A stretch of DNA of 34,379 nt. Origin: CAZMGV01 sp964621525 [NCBI: uncultured bacterium]. Lineage in GTDB: Bacteria; JAGRBM01. The DNA is taken from the NCBI GenBank assembly GCA_964621525.1, contig CAZUMS010000037.1, positions 1 to 34,379 of the forward strand, in the 5' to 3' direction. Below, one piece after another: positions 15,083-21,979 of this stretch. The notes below the pieces were generated by a model that saw nothing but the letters and a program-made list of their open reading frames with translations, had not been told where the DNA came from and did not search any database. The first letter of the stretch is position 1. Every line of letters starts with the position of its first letter. The translations under genes and the position numbers were made by a program.

Positions 15083-16357
15083 GTGTCGGAAGCACACCCA
15101 AGCCCGGAACCGTTGCTGATATACCGCCAGACGGAGCAGGGCTGGCAATGGAGCGGCCAGCTCGTTGACTCGCCCGATAAAAGGGCGGCGGACGATGCGG
15201 CAGCGGCGCTTCAGGGGATATGGCAAGAGGTATCTCCCCGTTTGTCAGCGAAAGCGAACTTAGGGGTTCGGTGCTTCACCCTTCTGGCGAATGGTGATCT
15301 CCAAGTGGAGACATCGGGGATCTCGGCCCCGAAGCGACTGCGAGTCGAATCTGGGACGTCCGTTATTGTCCATGCCGGCGCTACTTCTGCCCGCGCCACA
15401 CCCTCAAAAGCACCGTCGCGCTCCGCATATCGGCCGGTGCTAGAACGTGGCGGCTGGGCGAACGGCGCGACGTCACCGGCCAGAAATCTGTACACGGGGC
15501 TCTCTCGCGTGATAACCGCTGCGCTATCCGAAAAGGAAGATGCCAATAGGGCTGCACGGCTCGGGAATGTAGCATTCGAGATCGACGGAAAAGACGTCTT
15601 GCTCGTCGCCACGGATGGCCATCGTCTTGCCCTTCACCGGCTGGTGGACTTCGCCAGGCATGTCCGCCGTATCCGGTCCGGGAAAGCTCTCGTTCCGGTT
15701 TCAGCGCTCCGTCAAATCCTGCCACGGCTGAAGGGTGCCGGCGAAATAGGCCTCGACCTGCCGATTGGCGAAGGTCCGAAGTCTGTTCATAGCTATGGGG
15801 CCACGGGCCGCTATGCGGGGCCGAACCTGGTTGATGCCTATCAGGGCACGATCTCAATCGGTTCTGATGCGATGACGGTCCCGGTGGTCGATCAGGAATT
15901 TCTCTCGTGGCGTCAAGTCTTTCCGAAGCCGGAATGGAGCGTAACGGTCGAACCGCGAATTGTTCTCCCGGCTATCGAGGGGCTTCTGTCTCGGTGGACG
16001 GCCGCCATGAAGTCGCGCCCGAAGAGATCCGCGAAAAAGGAACCATCTGCCCGCCTGGTATTCTCAGGGGATCGTCTGCACATGGACATCACCCCCGATA
16101 TCCCATCGGGTGCCGAGACTTACGAAACAGGGGTGCAAACTTCCGGCCTGAATCAGAACCGCCCCGCGCGTTTCTATATGAACCTCCGGTATCTGCGAGG
16201 CGTAATGCAACTCATGGACTCACCGGTGCTTATTTCCGGCGAGAACGATGGCTCCAAGTCGATCGACGGCAATTCGTATCTGGTCAAGCCTGTGTCGCTT
16301 CTCGATGCCACTGGGCCGACTGAGTTTCTGGTGATGCCGATGCATCCTCCGAAGTGA
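15083..16357 (+). CDS. Sliding-clamp (DnaN-like) protein with non-standard N-terminal domain
   Basis: This 424-residue protein has the beta-clamp hallmark VATDGHRLA (residues 175-183), followed by the PVSALRQILPRL helix. VVDQEFLSWRQVFPK corresponds to the family's FPDYRxVxP segment, MNLRYLRGVMQLM to the domain III helix, and a terminal VMPM. These are clamp domains II and III. Domain I is not recognisable: residues 1-112 instead carry the Trp-rich module (LLIYRQTEQGWQWSG) shared with the upstream protein. A clamp tethers polymerases to DNA; this one could recruit host replicase to phage DNA. The GTG start follows GAGG. The oligomer it forms is an open question. Confidence 0.85.
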   Translation: MSEAHPSPEPLLIYRQTEQGWQWSGQLVDSPDKRAADDAAAALQGIWQEVSPRLSAKANLGVRCFTLLANGDLQVETSGISAPKRLRVESGTSVIVHAGATSARATPSKAPSRSAYRPVLERGGWANGATSPARNLYTGLSRVITAALSEKEDANRAARLGNVAFEIDGKDVLLVATDGHRLALHRLVDFARHVRRIRSGKALVPVSALRQILPRLKGAGEIGLDLPIGEGPKSVHSYGATGRYAGPNLVDAYQGTISIGSDAMTVPVVDQEFLSWRQVFPKPEWSVTVEPRIVLPAIEGLLSRWTAAMKSRPKRSAKKEPSARLVFSGDRLHMDITPDIPSGAETYETGVQTSGLNQNRPARFYMNLRYLRGVMQLMDSPVLISGENDGSKSIDGNSYLVKPVSLLDATGPTEFLVMPMHPPK

Positions 16358-16368
16358 TTGGAGCCGGG

Positions 16369-16851
16369 ATGGGAAAGCCCAAAAGAAAAAATCCCGCCGG
16401 ATGGAGAACGATTGAAATCGTGAAGGCGGAGCTGGTGACGGTTGCTGATGCACCCGTTCCTGAATCCATTGGGAACTCGGAGGATACCGCCCGGATCATT
16501 CGAGAAGTTGCCGCGATCGACAAAGCGGTCCAGGAGCACATGGTGGTATTGTCTCTCAGCACCCGAAATGATCTTTGGGGTATCGCGCTCGCTGCGGTGG
16601 GCGGCGTCAATCAGGTAAGCACGACCCCTGCGGATGTTCTCCGCTTTCCCATTCTCCACGGCGCGCCGGCGCTAATCATCGCTCACAATCATCCGTCAGG
16701 AGATCCACAGCCCAGCGACGCCGATAAGCGTTTTACGGATGACCTTTCCAGTGCTGCAAAGTCGCTTGGGTTGCGGCTGATCGACCACCTGATTATTGGC
16801 AGGAATGGGCGCTATTATTCGTTTGTAGATGAGGGGCTTTTGCATCACTAG
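16369..16851 (+). CDS. radC: RadC-like JAB-domain protein
   Basis: This 160-residue protein consists of the RadC/JAB (JAMM) metal-binding domain. HNHPSGDPQPSDAD (residues about 106-119) gives the His-x-His...Asp zinc ligands. The N-terminal helix-hairpin-helix of chromosomal RadC is missing, as in many phage and plasmid versions. The ATG at 16369 is chosen because GGAG (16360-16363) lies 5 nt upstream; a GTG at 16354 overlaps the clamp stop. The biochemical role of RadC is unsettled; association with mobile DNA is common. Here it closes a cluster with the clamp-like protein. Confidence 0.88.
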   Translation: MGKPKRKNPAGWRTIEIVKAELVTVADAPVPESIGNSEDTARIIREVAAIDKAVQEHMVVLSLSTRNDLWGIALAAVGGVNQVSTTPADVLRFPILHGAPALIIAHNHPSGDPQPSDADKRFTDDLSSAAKSLGLRLIDHLIIGRNGRYYSFVDEGLLHH

Positions 16852-16869
16852 CCGCATGCGTGACATACT
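16840..16869 (+). promoter_or_regulatory. Putative promoter of the first HEPN module
   Basis: TTGCAT (16840-16845) and CATACT (16864-16869) are separated by 18 nt. The -10 ends 6 nt before the ATG at 16876, so the transcript would start at or next to the start codon. Confidence 0.45.
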
Positions 16870-16875
16870 TTCTCT

Positions 16876-17229
16876 ATGCGTGTGAAACGTCACAATCCGT
16901 CGAAGACCAAGAAAACGCTTCGAGAGGTCGCCGAAGACTTGGTAAAGGCTCACCGGAAGATAGATCCTTCGATGAGCCGTGCGTTTTTCGTGGATGACCC
17001 CTCCCATCGAGAGGTTCGTCTGATAGAAGTGACTGAGGAAGTTCCAGACGTGGAAGACGGCCTGGTCGTGCCGATTCCGGTTGGTGCCCGCCCGGACAAG
17101 GGTGTTCCTTATCCTTCGGCCGTGGTGCTCTTGCACCCTGACGAGTACAAGCGGTTCTCCAAGGGCAAGCTGTGGCTGCCCGACGATTGGGGCTGCGATC
17201 CCTTTAGCGACGAGATCCCTTTGACATGA
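16876..17229 (+). CDS. Partner protein of HEPN module, copy 1
   Basis: This 117-residue protein is of unknown function. A basic N-terminus (KRHNPSKTKK) is followed by an alpha/beta domain: AFFVDDPSHREVRLIEVTEE, then RPDKGVPYPSAVVLLHPDEYK, then KLWLPDDWG. The same pattern recurs in the gene at 31831 (VYF-PD, KLLEVT, RPKGYPFP, SPDEWKG, IPEPWG), and both genes are followed by a HEPN-like gene. No Shine-Dalgarno site is present, and the promoter abuts the ATG. By gene order it resembles the small partner of a two-gene toxin-antitoxin or defence module. It lacks the GS-x10-DxD signature of MNT nucleotidyltransferases. Confidence 0.75.
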   Translation: MRVKRHNPSKTKKTLREVAEDLVKAHRKIDPSMSRAFFVDDPSHREVRLIEVTEEVPDVEDGLVVPIPVGARPDKGVPYPSAVVLLHPDEYKRFSKGKLWLPDDWGCDPFSDEIPLT

Positions 17230-17723
17230 GCGGTAAGTCAGAGAAATGGGCGCGGGCGTACGTCGCCCAAGCTCAGGAAGACATCGCCGCTGCGAAGGCT
17301 GTTGCGACCGTTGCCCCATCCACGTTCCTGATGCTGATGCAGATGGTGTTTGAAAAGACTGCGAAGGCTGTTTTGCTCGCGGGGGACCGGGTTCCTCCAA
17401 AACACCTGGAGACTTCTCACGTCGCCATCTCCAAGGTTCTGACGATCATCCGCCGATATCATCGGGAAGAATATGCCGCTTTCGGATTGAAACGGATGAA
17501 TCTGACAATCCGTGAAATCGAGATGCTGCACCCGCAGGTGGCCAAGCGCCGGGGCGGCCCACGGCTGGAGTATCCCTGGCGAGATCCCGCCACTGGCGAG
17601 ATCCGCTGGCCGGCGGGACATCTTCCACTGTCGGCCCAAGTAATCGATCCAACCCGCCGGACCGGATCGGAACTGGTAAAGTGCGCCCAGGCCCTGATCC
17701 ATCGCTACGACATTTTGGCTTGA
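17226..17723 (+). CDS. HEPN-like helical protein, copy 1
   Basis: This 165-residue protein has the layout of prokaryotic HEPN domains. Helix 1 is WARAYVAQAQEDIAAAKA, helix 2 contains MLMQMVFEKTAKAVLLA (the QxxxEKxxKA signature), and then comes SHVAISKVLTII. The paralogue at 32180 shares these and the C-terminal block HPxVxxxxGGPxLEYPW. The catalytic RNase motif Rx4-6H is not conserved between copies, so a substrate-binding HEPN of the MNT-associated type is likelier than a nuclease. It overlaps its partner gene by 4 nt and ends within a convergent terminator hairpin. A TA or abortive-infection role is inferred. Confidence 0.75.
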   Translation: MSGKSEKWARAYVAQAQEDIAAAKAVATVAPSTFLMLMQMVFEKTAKAVLLAGDRVPPKHLETSHVAISKVLTIIRRYHREEYAAFGLKRMNLTIREIEMLHPQVAKRRGGPRLEYPWRDPATGEIRWPAGHLPLSAQVIDPTRRTGSELVKCAQALIHRYDILA

Positions 17724-17739
17724 AGCCGTAGCCAAAATG
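17711..17739. terminator. Bidirectional terminator between convergent genes
   Basis: CATTTTGGCT (17711-17720) pairs with AGCCAAAATG (17730-17739) around a 9-nt loop. T-rich and A-rich arms face each direction. It sits across the end of the HEPN gene and before the end of the leftward methyltransferase gene, the classic place for a shared terminator. Confidence 0.6.
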
Positions 17740-17762
17740 CCTCATGCCAACGGCACGATAGC

Positions 17763-18668
17763 TTAAGCAGAAATTCGGGCAGCGTTGGCCGTAGACCTGT
17801 ACTGCGGCCGATGAACCTGTCGTTCTCGGAGGTCGCCGGGTAGCCGCAGGCCCTTTGACGCGATCAGCAACTCGGAGCCTACTCGTTTAACCTGAGCCGA
17901 GTAGTTCAGAGAAATTTCAAACTGCCGGCGGGCCGTGTAGAGCCGCTGGATTTCATCGCAGTAGTCGTAGGTGATGATCCACGGGTGTTCGAGCCCAAGC
18001 ACTCGCGTGGCTACCTTCTCGTGATCGGCGGGCTTATAGGCATTCGTGTAGAGACTCGATCCTTTATTGAAATACGGCGGATCGACGCAGAGGAAGGTAT
18101 TGTCTGGCAGATGCCGTTCGACATGAGTGAGAAAGGTGCGCGCATCTTTCCGGTACAAGTGGATACGACTACGGTACTTGTGAACGCGCCGGATACGCCG
18201 CGTCAGCTCTTCTTTGTTGAACCGGCAGTCGATTGTGTAGGTGCCCTTCTGTGAGAGCCCGCCGATGACTCCAGCGTTCTTGATGATGCCGGAACGGTTA
18301 GTCCGATTCAGAAAAAAGGCCGCGAACCCGAGTTCAAGGTTCGTGGCCCTTTTGGGGTCGCGGTGAATAGCTCTCTGCCTGCGCCACTCCTTAATGGTTA
18401 CGGGCGTCGCCATCATCAGATCGATCAGCTCGTCTGTCTGATTGAGTACGGCATTCCAGAACGCCCACACGGATCGATCCAGGTCGTTGATGTGGATGTC
18501 GCTGACGTGGCCGCTGTAGAGCAGTTCGAGGGCGAGGCCGCAGCCGCCGGCATAGGGCTCGGCGTAGTGTCCGCGCTCCAGCTTATTGAGCCGGATGATG
18601 CTCGACACGAGCCCAAAGAGGCTGCCTTTGCCGCCTGGATAGCGAAGGGGTGAAGTTGCAAGTGACAT
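17763..18668 (-). CDS. D12-class N6-adenine DNA methyltransferase
   Basis: This 301-residue enzyme transfers a methyl group from S-adenosylmethionine to adenine N6 in DNA. The family signature is complete: RYPGGKG (residues about 9-15, motif X/I region), YAEPYAGGCGLALEL (SAM-binding motif I), the FFLNRTNRSG segment, and the catalytic DPPY near residue 195. The length is normal for Dam/DpnM-type enzymes. It is the last gene of a leftward group with a ParB-like gene, a HEPN-like gene and an XRE regulator, and no cognate restriction enzyme is recognisable unless one of those acts as such. It could protect phage DNA or self-DNA within a defence cassette. Confidence 0.93.
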   Translation of the reverse strand: MSLATSPLRYPGGKGSLFGLVSSIIRLNKLERGHYAEPYAGGCGLALELLYSGHVSDIHINDLDRSVWAFWNAVLNQTDELIDLMMATPVTIKEWRRQRAIHRDPKRATNLELGFAAFFLNRTNRSGIIKNAGVIGGLSQKGTYTIDCRFNKEELTRRIRRVHKYRSRIHLYRKDARTFLTHVERHLPDNTFLCVDPPYFNKGSSLYTNAYKPADHEKVATRVLGLEHPWIITYDYCDEIQRLYTARRQFEISLNYSAQVKRVGSELLIASKGLRLPGDLRERQVHRPQYRSTANAARISA

Positions 18669-18732
18669 GCGCGACGGCCGCTTTCCCTCTAAGTCTCAAG
18701 AGGTTGTAGCCAAATCAATTCGCGGCGGCCAG

Positions 18733-20040
18733 TTAACTCTTCTTTGTTTTGGCAGCGATCTCTTCGATGGTTTTCAGCAGCAATGGCGTGATGGCCTTCA
18801 GGTCGTTCGCCAATTGCTTGCGGTCAAAATGGGCCGAAATCTCATGATGCTTTGTGGCGTTTCCGTTCTGCTGAATACGGTTTAATGCTTCGCGTATGAT
18901 GGTTGTCTTTTTCCTGTCCTCAAATCCCAATCCCCTAAACTTGTCGTTGCTGAAGTAGGCCAGAAAATTCGTATCAGAATGCTTTCCCGCCAGAGCTGAC
19001 AGCGATTCAACAAACGCCCACACGCCGATGGTGACCAGCGGTGTGTGGTCCTCGAGCTCAACTGTGCATATCGAGTAGTACAAGTTGTAAAGCTTGTCGT
19101 TCTTAATGCTCGCAAGCGCCTGCTCTAACAGCTTGTCGTGTTCAAGATGGTTCTTTTCGCGTGGCTTCTTTGGGGAAGATTTGCGCGCTTTTTTACTCGA
19201 CGGAGCGGAGCCCGAAATCGATTTGAGTGCGAGCGGCTGGATCCGCTCCTTGGACAAATCCTTGTGGCGCGCAAGTTTGCGGCCGTAGAAGTCGGCCTGC
19301 GAGGCGTCGTCTCGGGATCCGATTTCGCCCGCCTTCAGATCAGCGATGAACTGGCCCAATTGCCTTTTAAGATCCTCAATCGGCCGATTATAGGTAACGT
19401 TATCCGGGTTCGTCGCGTCGATGCCAATGGCTTCCCTCACCGCAGGGCGATTCAAGAAGCGCTGGACGGTTGTAAGCCTCCCCTCGCGCTCTTCCTTGGT
19501 GATAAGGCCGAACGCTTCAGCGACATCTAGTACCGCCAGCGCCACCTTGTTTCGATTTGTCCCGAAGTGCCGGGCTTTTTGTTCAGCATCCCAGGCCAGC
19601 AGGCCGACACCGCCTTGTGCGCCGTCGTGAGTGATCGCCATCCAGAACTTGAGTTCGTCGTGGTTGTCAAAGACAACTGCGTTAATCTTGTGTATGGGTA
19701 CATGCGTCGATTCGGCAGCCAAGCGGGTAAAGTCCCCGCGAAGATTGGCGGGCGCACGGTCCGGATCGTTGAGGAGTTTGATGGCGCAGACGCGGCGGTT
19801 GCCCTCCCAGGCCTGATAGTTATCCTTTTTCGTCTGACCCGAGCCGGGGAGTTGAATCACTCCAATAAGAGCCAGCGGATTTGTCCCCTTCTCGCTGATG
19901 CTGCGCGCAAGGTTGAAAACCTGCTCGTCCTTGCACAGGTAGGCGATAACGTCGTCTTCTTTGCCCAACGGTTCGTGACGAGGATTTTCCTCGTAAAGGA
20001 AAATGCGGTCGACATCTATTTCCTGAAGCTTTCTAGTCAC
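18733..20040 (-). CDS. ParB/Srx-fold N-terminal domain protein
   Basis: This 435-residue protein starts with a ParB-like domain: IDVDRIFLYEENPRH, then QVFNLARSISEKG, then YQAWEGNRRVCAIKLL with the EGNRR box at 79-83. Helical regions follow, including a Lys/Ser-rich linker (about 275-295) and a helical C-terminal domain ending in charged helices. The start is GTG with G5 just upstream; no in-frame ATG fits. It is not a partition protein by context (no ParA). ParB-fold domains can bind CTP/DNA or act as nucleases. It is flanked by a methyltransferase and a HEPN-like gene. Base composition looks more AT-rich than the phage core, suggesting separate acquisition. Confidence 0.8.
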   Translation of the reverse strand: MTRKLQEIDVDRIFLYEENPRHEPLGKEDDVIAYLCKDEQVFNLARSISEKGTNPLALIGVIQLPGSGQTKKDNYQAWEGNRRVCAIKLLNDPDRAPANLRGDFTRLAAESTHVPIHKINAVVFDNHDELKFWMAITHDGAQGGVGLLAWDAEQKARHFGTNRNKVALAVLDVAEAFGLITKEEREGRLTTVQRFLNRPAVREAIGIDATNPDNVTYNRPIEDLKRQLGQFIADLKAGEIGSRDDASQADFYGRKLARHKDLSKERIQPLALKSISGSAPSSKKARKSSPKKPREKNHLEHDKLLEQALASIKNDKLYNLYYSICTVELEDHTPLVTIGVWAFVESLSALAGKHSDTNFLAYFSNDKFRGLGFEDRKKTTIIREALNRIQQNGNATKHHEISAHFDRKQLANDLKAITPLLLKTIEEIAAKTKKS

Positions 20041-20083
20041 AGCGCCCCCATATGCATTGTTTATTCCTCAATCGGTGTATTTA

Positions 20084-20482
20084 TCACCACCCCAGCCGCT
20101 GCACTGTCGCAAGGAACCTGTCTGCGAATCTCAAGGAAGCTTGTGCAGATGACCGTGTGGCAGGCTGGTTGTGGCCTTTAGCGGCATCTCGCCCGGCGTC
20201 GTGAAGTTTCCAATACTGATCATAGAGCCTGGTAGGCAATCTATTTTTCATTCGACGCCGGAAAAAACGTTCAATTGAGCCCGGAGCCTGATAATCCAAG
20301 CCATCGCGTTCCATGATCGACATCACGGCAAAACGGCATCCCGCCCAAGTAAGTGCAACCACCTCGTCGTATGCGGGCGAAGGATTCTGGAACAGTAAAT
20401 TGGCAGAGGAAATGCTTCGGTAGGCCCGGAGCCAGAGACGGTCGATAATAGCCCATTGCTGCGGAGTGACGGTATTAGGCAT
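20084..20482 (-). CDS. Small helical protein with HEPN RNase-type RDx4H motif
   Basis: This 132-residue helical protein is not recognised as a named family. Its C-terminal half contains KLHDAGRDAAKGH, in which Arg98-Asp99 and His104 fit the HEPN RNase consensus R-(N/D/H)-x3-5-H. A long helix follows (SLRFADRFLATVQRL), as in HEPN domains. The N-terminal helices (VVALTWAGCRFAVMSIM) could form the rest of the bundle. It lies 3 nt from the XRE gene and upstream of the ParB-like gene in the same leftward direction. An RNase effector of a defence cassette is a reasonable hypothesis, not shown. Confidence 0.6.
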   Translation of the reverse strand: MPNTVTPQQWAIIDRLWLRAYRSISSANLLFQNPSPAYDEVVALTWAGCRFAVMSIMERDGLDYQAPGSIERFFRRRMKNRLPTRLYDQYWKLHDAGRDAAKGHNQPATRSSAQASLRFADRFLATVQRLGW

Positions 20483-20485
20483 GAC

Positions 20486-20980
20486 TTAAAGATCAGTCGT
20501 TTCAGTCGGCTTCTTCTCCGGCAGCCTCGCCGCCACTTCCACCTTCCCCTCGTCCACTTTCATCAGCAGAAGTTTTCGAGGAAGAGGAGCTTTTGGGGAC
20601 TTTTTTTTTGAGCCGGACTTGGGGGCTTTCTTGCCCGCACTTTCCATCTCGTCGAGTATCGTCCTGACGGCATCCCAAAACGCCGGGTTCACCGGTCGCC
20701 TCTTGAGCTTTGCCAGGATGTCAGGTGGGACGCCACTATTGCGTTGGGGTTCTACATCATTGTCGGTGCTGATTAGGGCGGTGATGGGTACTCCAAGCGC
20801 TTCGGAAAAAGCCTTCAGCTTCTCCGCAGGTATACCACCAGCACCACGCTCGATCGTGCTAACACCAACGTAAGTGCTGTAGCCAACGGCTTCAGCCAGT
20901 TGCTTTTGCGTCATGCCGAGCTTTTTCCGGTATCGCCTAACGCATTTGCCGATCTCTTTGTTTCGGTCGGTCATCTTCAT
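20486..20980 (-). CDS. XRE-family regulator (putative repressor)
   Basis: This 164-residue protein has an N-terminal Cro/C1-type HTH (MTQKQLAEAVGYSTYVGVS, about residues 23-41, then TIERG). A basic Lys/Ser/Pro linker (about 115-135) and a short C-terminal part follow. There is no LexA/CI autocleavage peptidase domain, so induction would not be by RecA-driven cleavage. It is transcribed away from the early operon across a 141-bp control region that holds a strong promoter with an embedded palindrome, the usual lysogeny-switch layout. It also heads the methyltransferase/ParB cassette. ATGs at 20980 and 20974 are both possible. Confidence 0.85.
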   Translation of the reverse strand: MKMTDRNKEIGKCVRRYRKKLGMTQKQLAEAVGYSTYVGVSTIERGAGGIPAEKLKAFSEALGVPITALISTDNDVEPQRNSGVPPDILAKLKRRPVNPAFWDAVRTILDEMESAGKKAPKSGSKKKSPKAPLPRKLLLMKVDEGKVEVAARLPEKKPTETTDL

Positions 20981-21084
20981 TCGTATACAAGTCCAACACA
21001 GGGACGCTCCACTGTGATGGGGCGCACATAGAATTCTTTTACGACCAACAACGGGCTCTTGGTAGAACTAGAAATAATTTGTTA

Positions 21085-21112
21085 TTGACAACTTAAATTA
21101 AGTTGTTGTATC
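21085..21112 (+). promoter_or_regulatory. Early promoter with 19-bp operator palindrome
   Basis: TTGACA (21085-21090) and TGTATC (21107-21112) are 16 nt apart. The perfect palindrome ACAACTTAA-A-TTAAGTTGT (21088-21106) fills the spacer and overlaps the -35. A bound repressor would block polymerase directly. This is probably the operator of the divergent XRE protein (20486-20980) or of the gene at 21122. Confidence 0.75.
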
Positions 21113-21121
21113 CGTTAGGTC

Positions 21122-21505
21122 ATGCAGCGAAAGCGGACCAGCCTGGCGAAGACCATCCGGAGGCTACGGGAGGATCGCCACCTAACGCGTTCCCAGTTCG
21201 CCCGAGCATTGGGCGTGTCCGTCCAGTTGGTGTCTTCGTGGGAAGCCGGTCGCGTCCGTTCGCTAAATGACGTCACCAAAGGGAGAATTCAGGCGGCGCT
21301 GAATCTGTCGGATGGAGACATGCTGGAGCTGTTCATCCGCGGGAATCGGGCTTGGCAGTATGCCCGACGACCTGAAGCGCCGCCCGATATTGTCGAGAGG
21401 GCCGCACACCTTCAGGGATCCGTTGAAAAGCAGTTTTGGCATCGCGTGAGGGCGCTTCTGGCTGCTGAGGAAACGGTATCGGCAGCGGAGGTCTCCGCTG
21501 CATGA
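21122..21505 (+). CDS. HTH regulator, first gene of early operon
   Basis: This 127-residue protein has an XRE-type HTH at the N-terminus (LTRSQFARALGVSVQLVSSWEAGR, in two helices, about residues 20-43). A helical C-terminal extension ends in an Ala/Glu-rich tail. It lies 9-10 nt downstream of the operator-bearing promoter and faces the putative repressor, so a Cro-like or activator role is plausible. It overlaps the next regulator gene by 4 nt. Confidence 0.8.
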   Translation: MQRKRTSLAKTIRRLREDRHLTRSQFARALGVSVQLVSSWEAGRVRSLNDVTKGRIQAALNLSDGDMLELFIRGNRAWQYARRPEAPPDIVERAAHLQGSVEKQFWHRVRALLAAEETVSAAEVSAA

Positions 21506-21723
21506 GCACCGGCAAGGCTATCGAATCGCTCCGGCTTCGCATGAACATCCGGCGCCGCGATCTGGCAAAAATCCTGGACGTCTCCGTTGAAACCGTCCGG
21601 CGTTGGGAAGTGGGCGAGCACGGCATCAGCGCCCGGACCTATTTCAGGCTCGCCACTCGCGTCCCGCTTTCCCAGCAGGACCACAAATCCCTGATCTCGG
21701 CGATAGCCGGCCAGGCGGCTTGA
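21502..21723 (+). CDS. Small HTH protein
   Basis: This 73-residue protein is essentially one XRE-type HTH domain (RRRDLAKILDVSVETVRRWE, about 17-36). It is translationally coupled to the upstream HTH gene (ATGA overlap). It may be a second early regulator or an excisionase-like factor; the sequence does not decide between them. Confidence 0.75.
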   Translation: MSTGKAIESLRLRMNIRRRDLAKILDVSVETVRRWEVGEHGISARTYFRLATRVPLSQQDHKSLISAIAGQAA

Positions 21724-21730
21724 GGACGGT

Positions 21731-21979
21731 ATGAAGGTCTCGATCCTCGACGTCACGAGCAACGGTCTCGATGCAGTTCTCAAGATCGGCGACTTCACGG
21801 TCAGGGGTCTTCACCTCACCCCGGAGGATCTCCGTCACTACAACGCCGGCAACAGCGTACCAGTCGCCCTTCGCCTGACGGAGTGGGCACGGACGCTCGA
21901 TATCGACCCGCTGCTTCTCAGCGTCGCCTTCCTCGACGGATACCACGAGTTCACGAAAGGAACTCCCGAACATGTCTGA
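21731..21979 (+). CDS. Small early protein, possible member of local paralogue family
   Basis: This 82-residue protein starts beta-rich (MKVSILDVTSNGLDAVLKIG) and ends helical (LTEWARTLDIDPLLLSVAFL). The helical ending with an LDxxLL pattern is like that of the genes at 22311, 22718 and 23011. It is not recognised. It overlaps the next gene by 8 nt. Confidence 0.65.
   Translation: MKVSILDVTSNGLDAVLKIGDFTVRGLHLTPEDLRHYNAGNSVPVALRLTEWARTLDIDPLLLSVAFLDGYHEFTKGTPEHV

Noticed and set aside
17226-17723. Catalytic HEPN RNase site (RVPPKH) in copy 1
   Set aside because: The Arg is absent from the aligned position in copy 2 (SVSIDE), so the motif is not conserved between paralogues.
18733-20040. Chromosome or plasmid partition ParB
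   Set aside because: No ParA gene is nearby, the protein is longer, and the neighbours are methyltransferase, HEPN-like and XRE genes.
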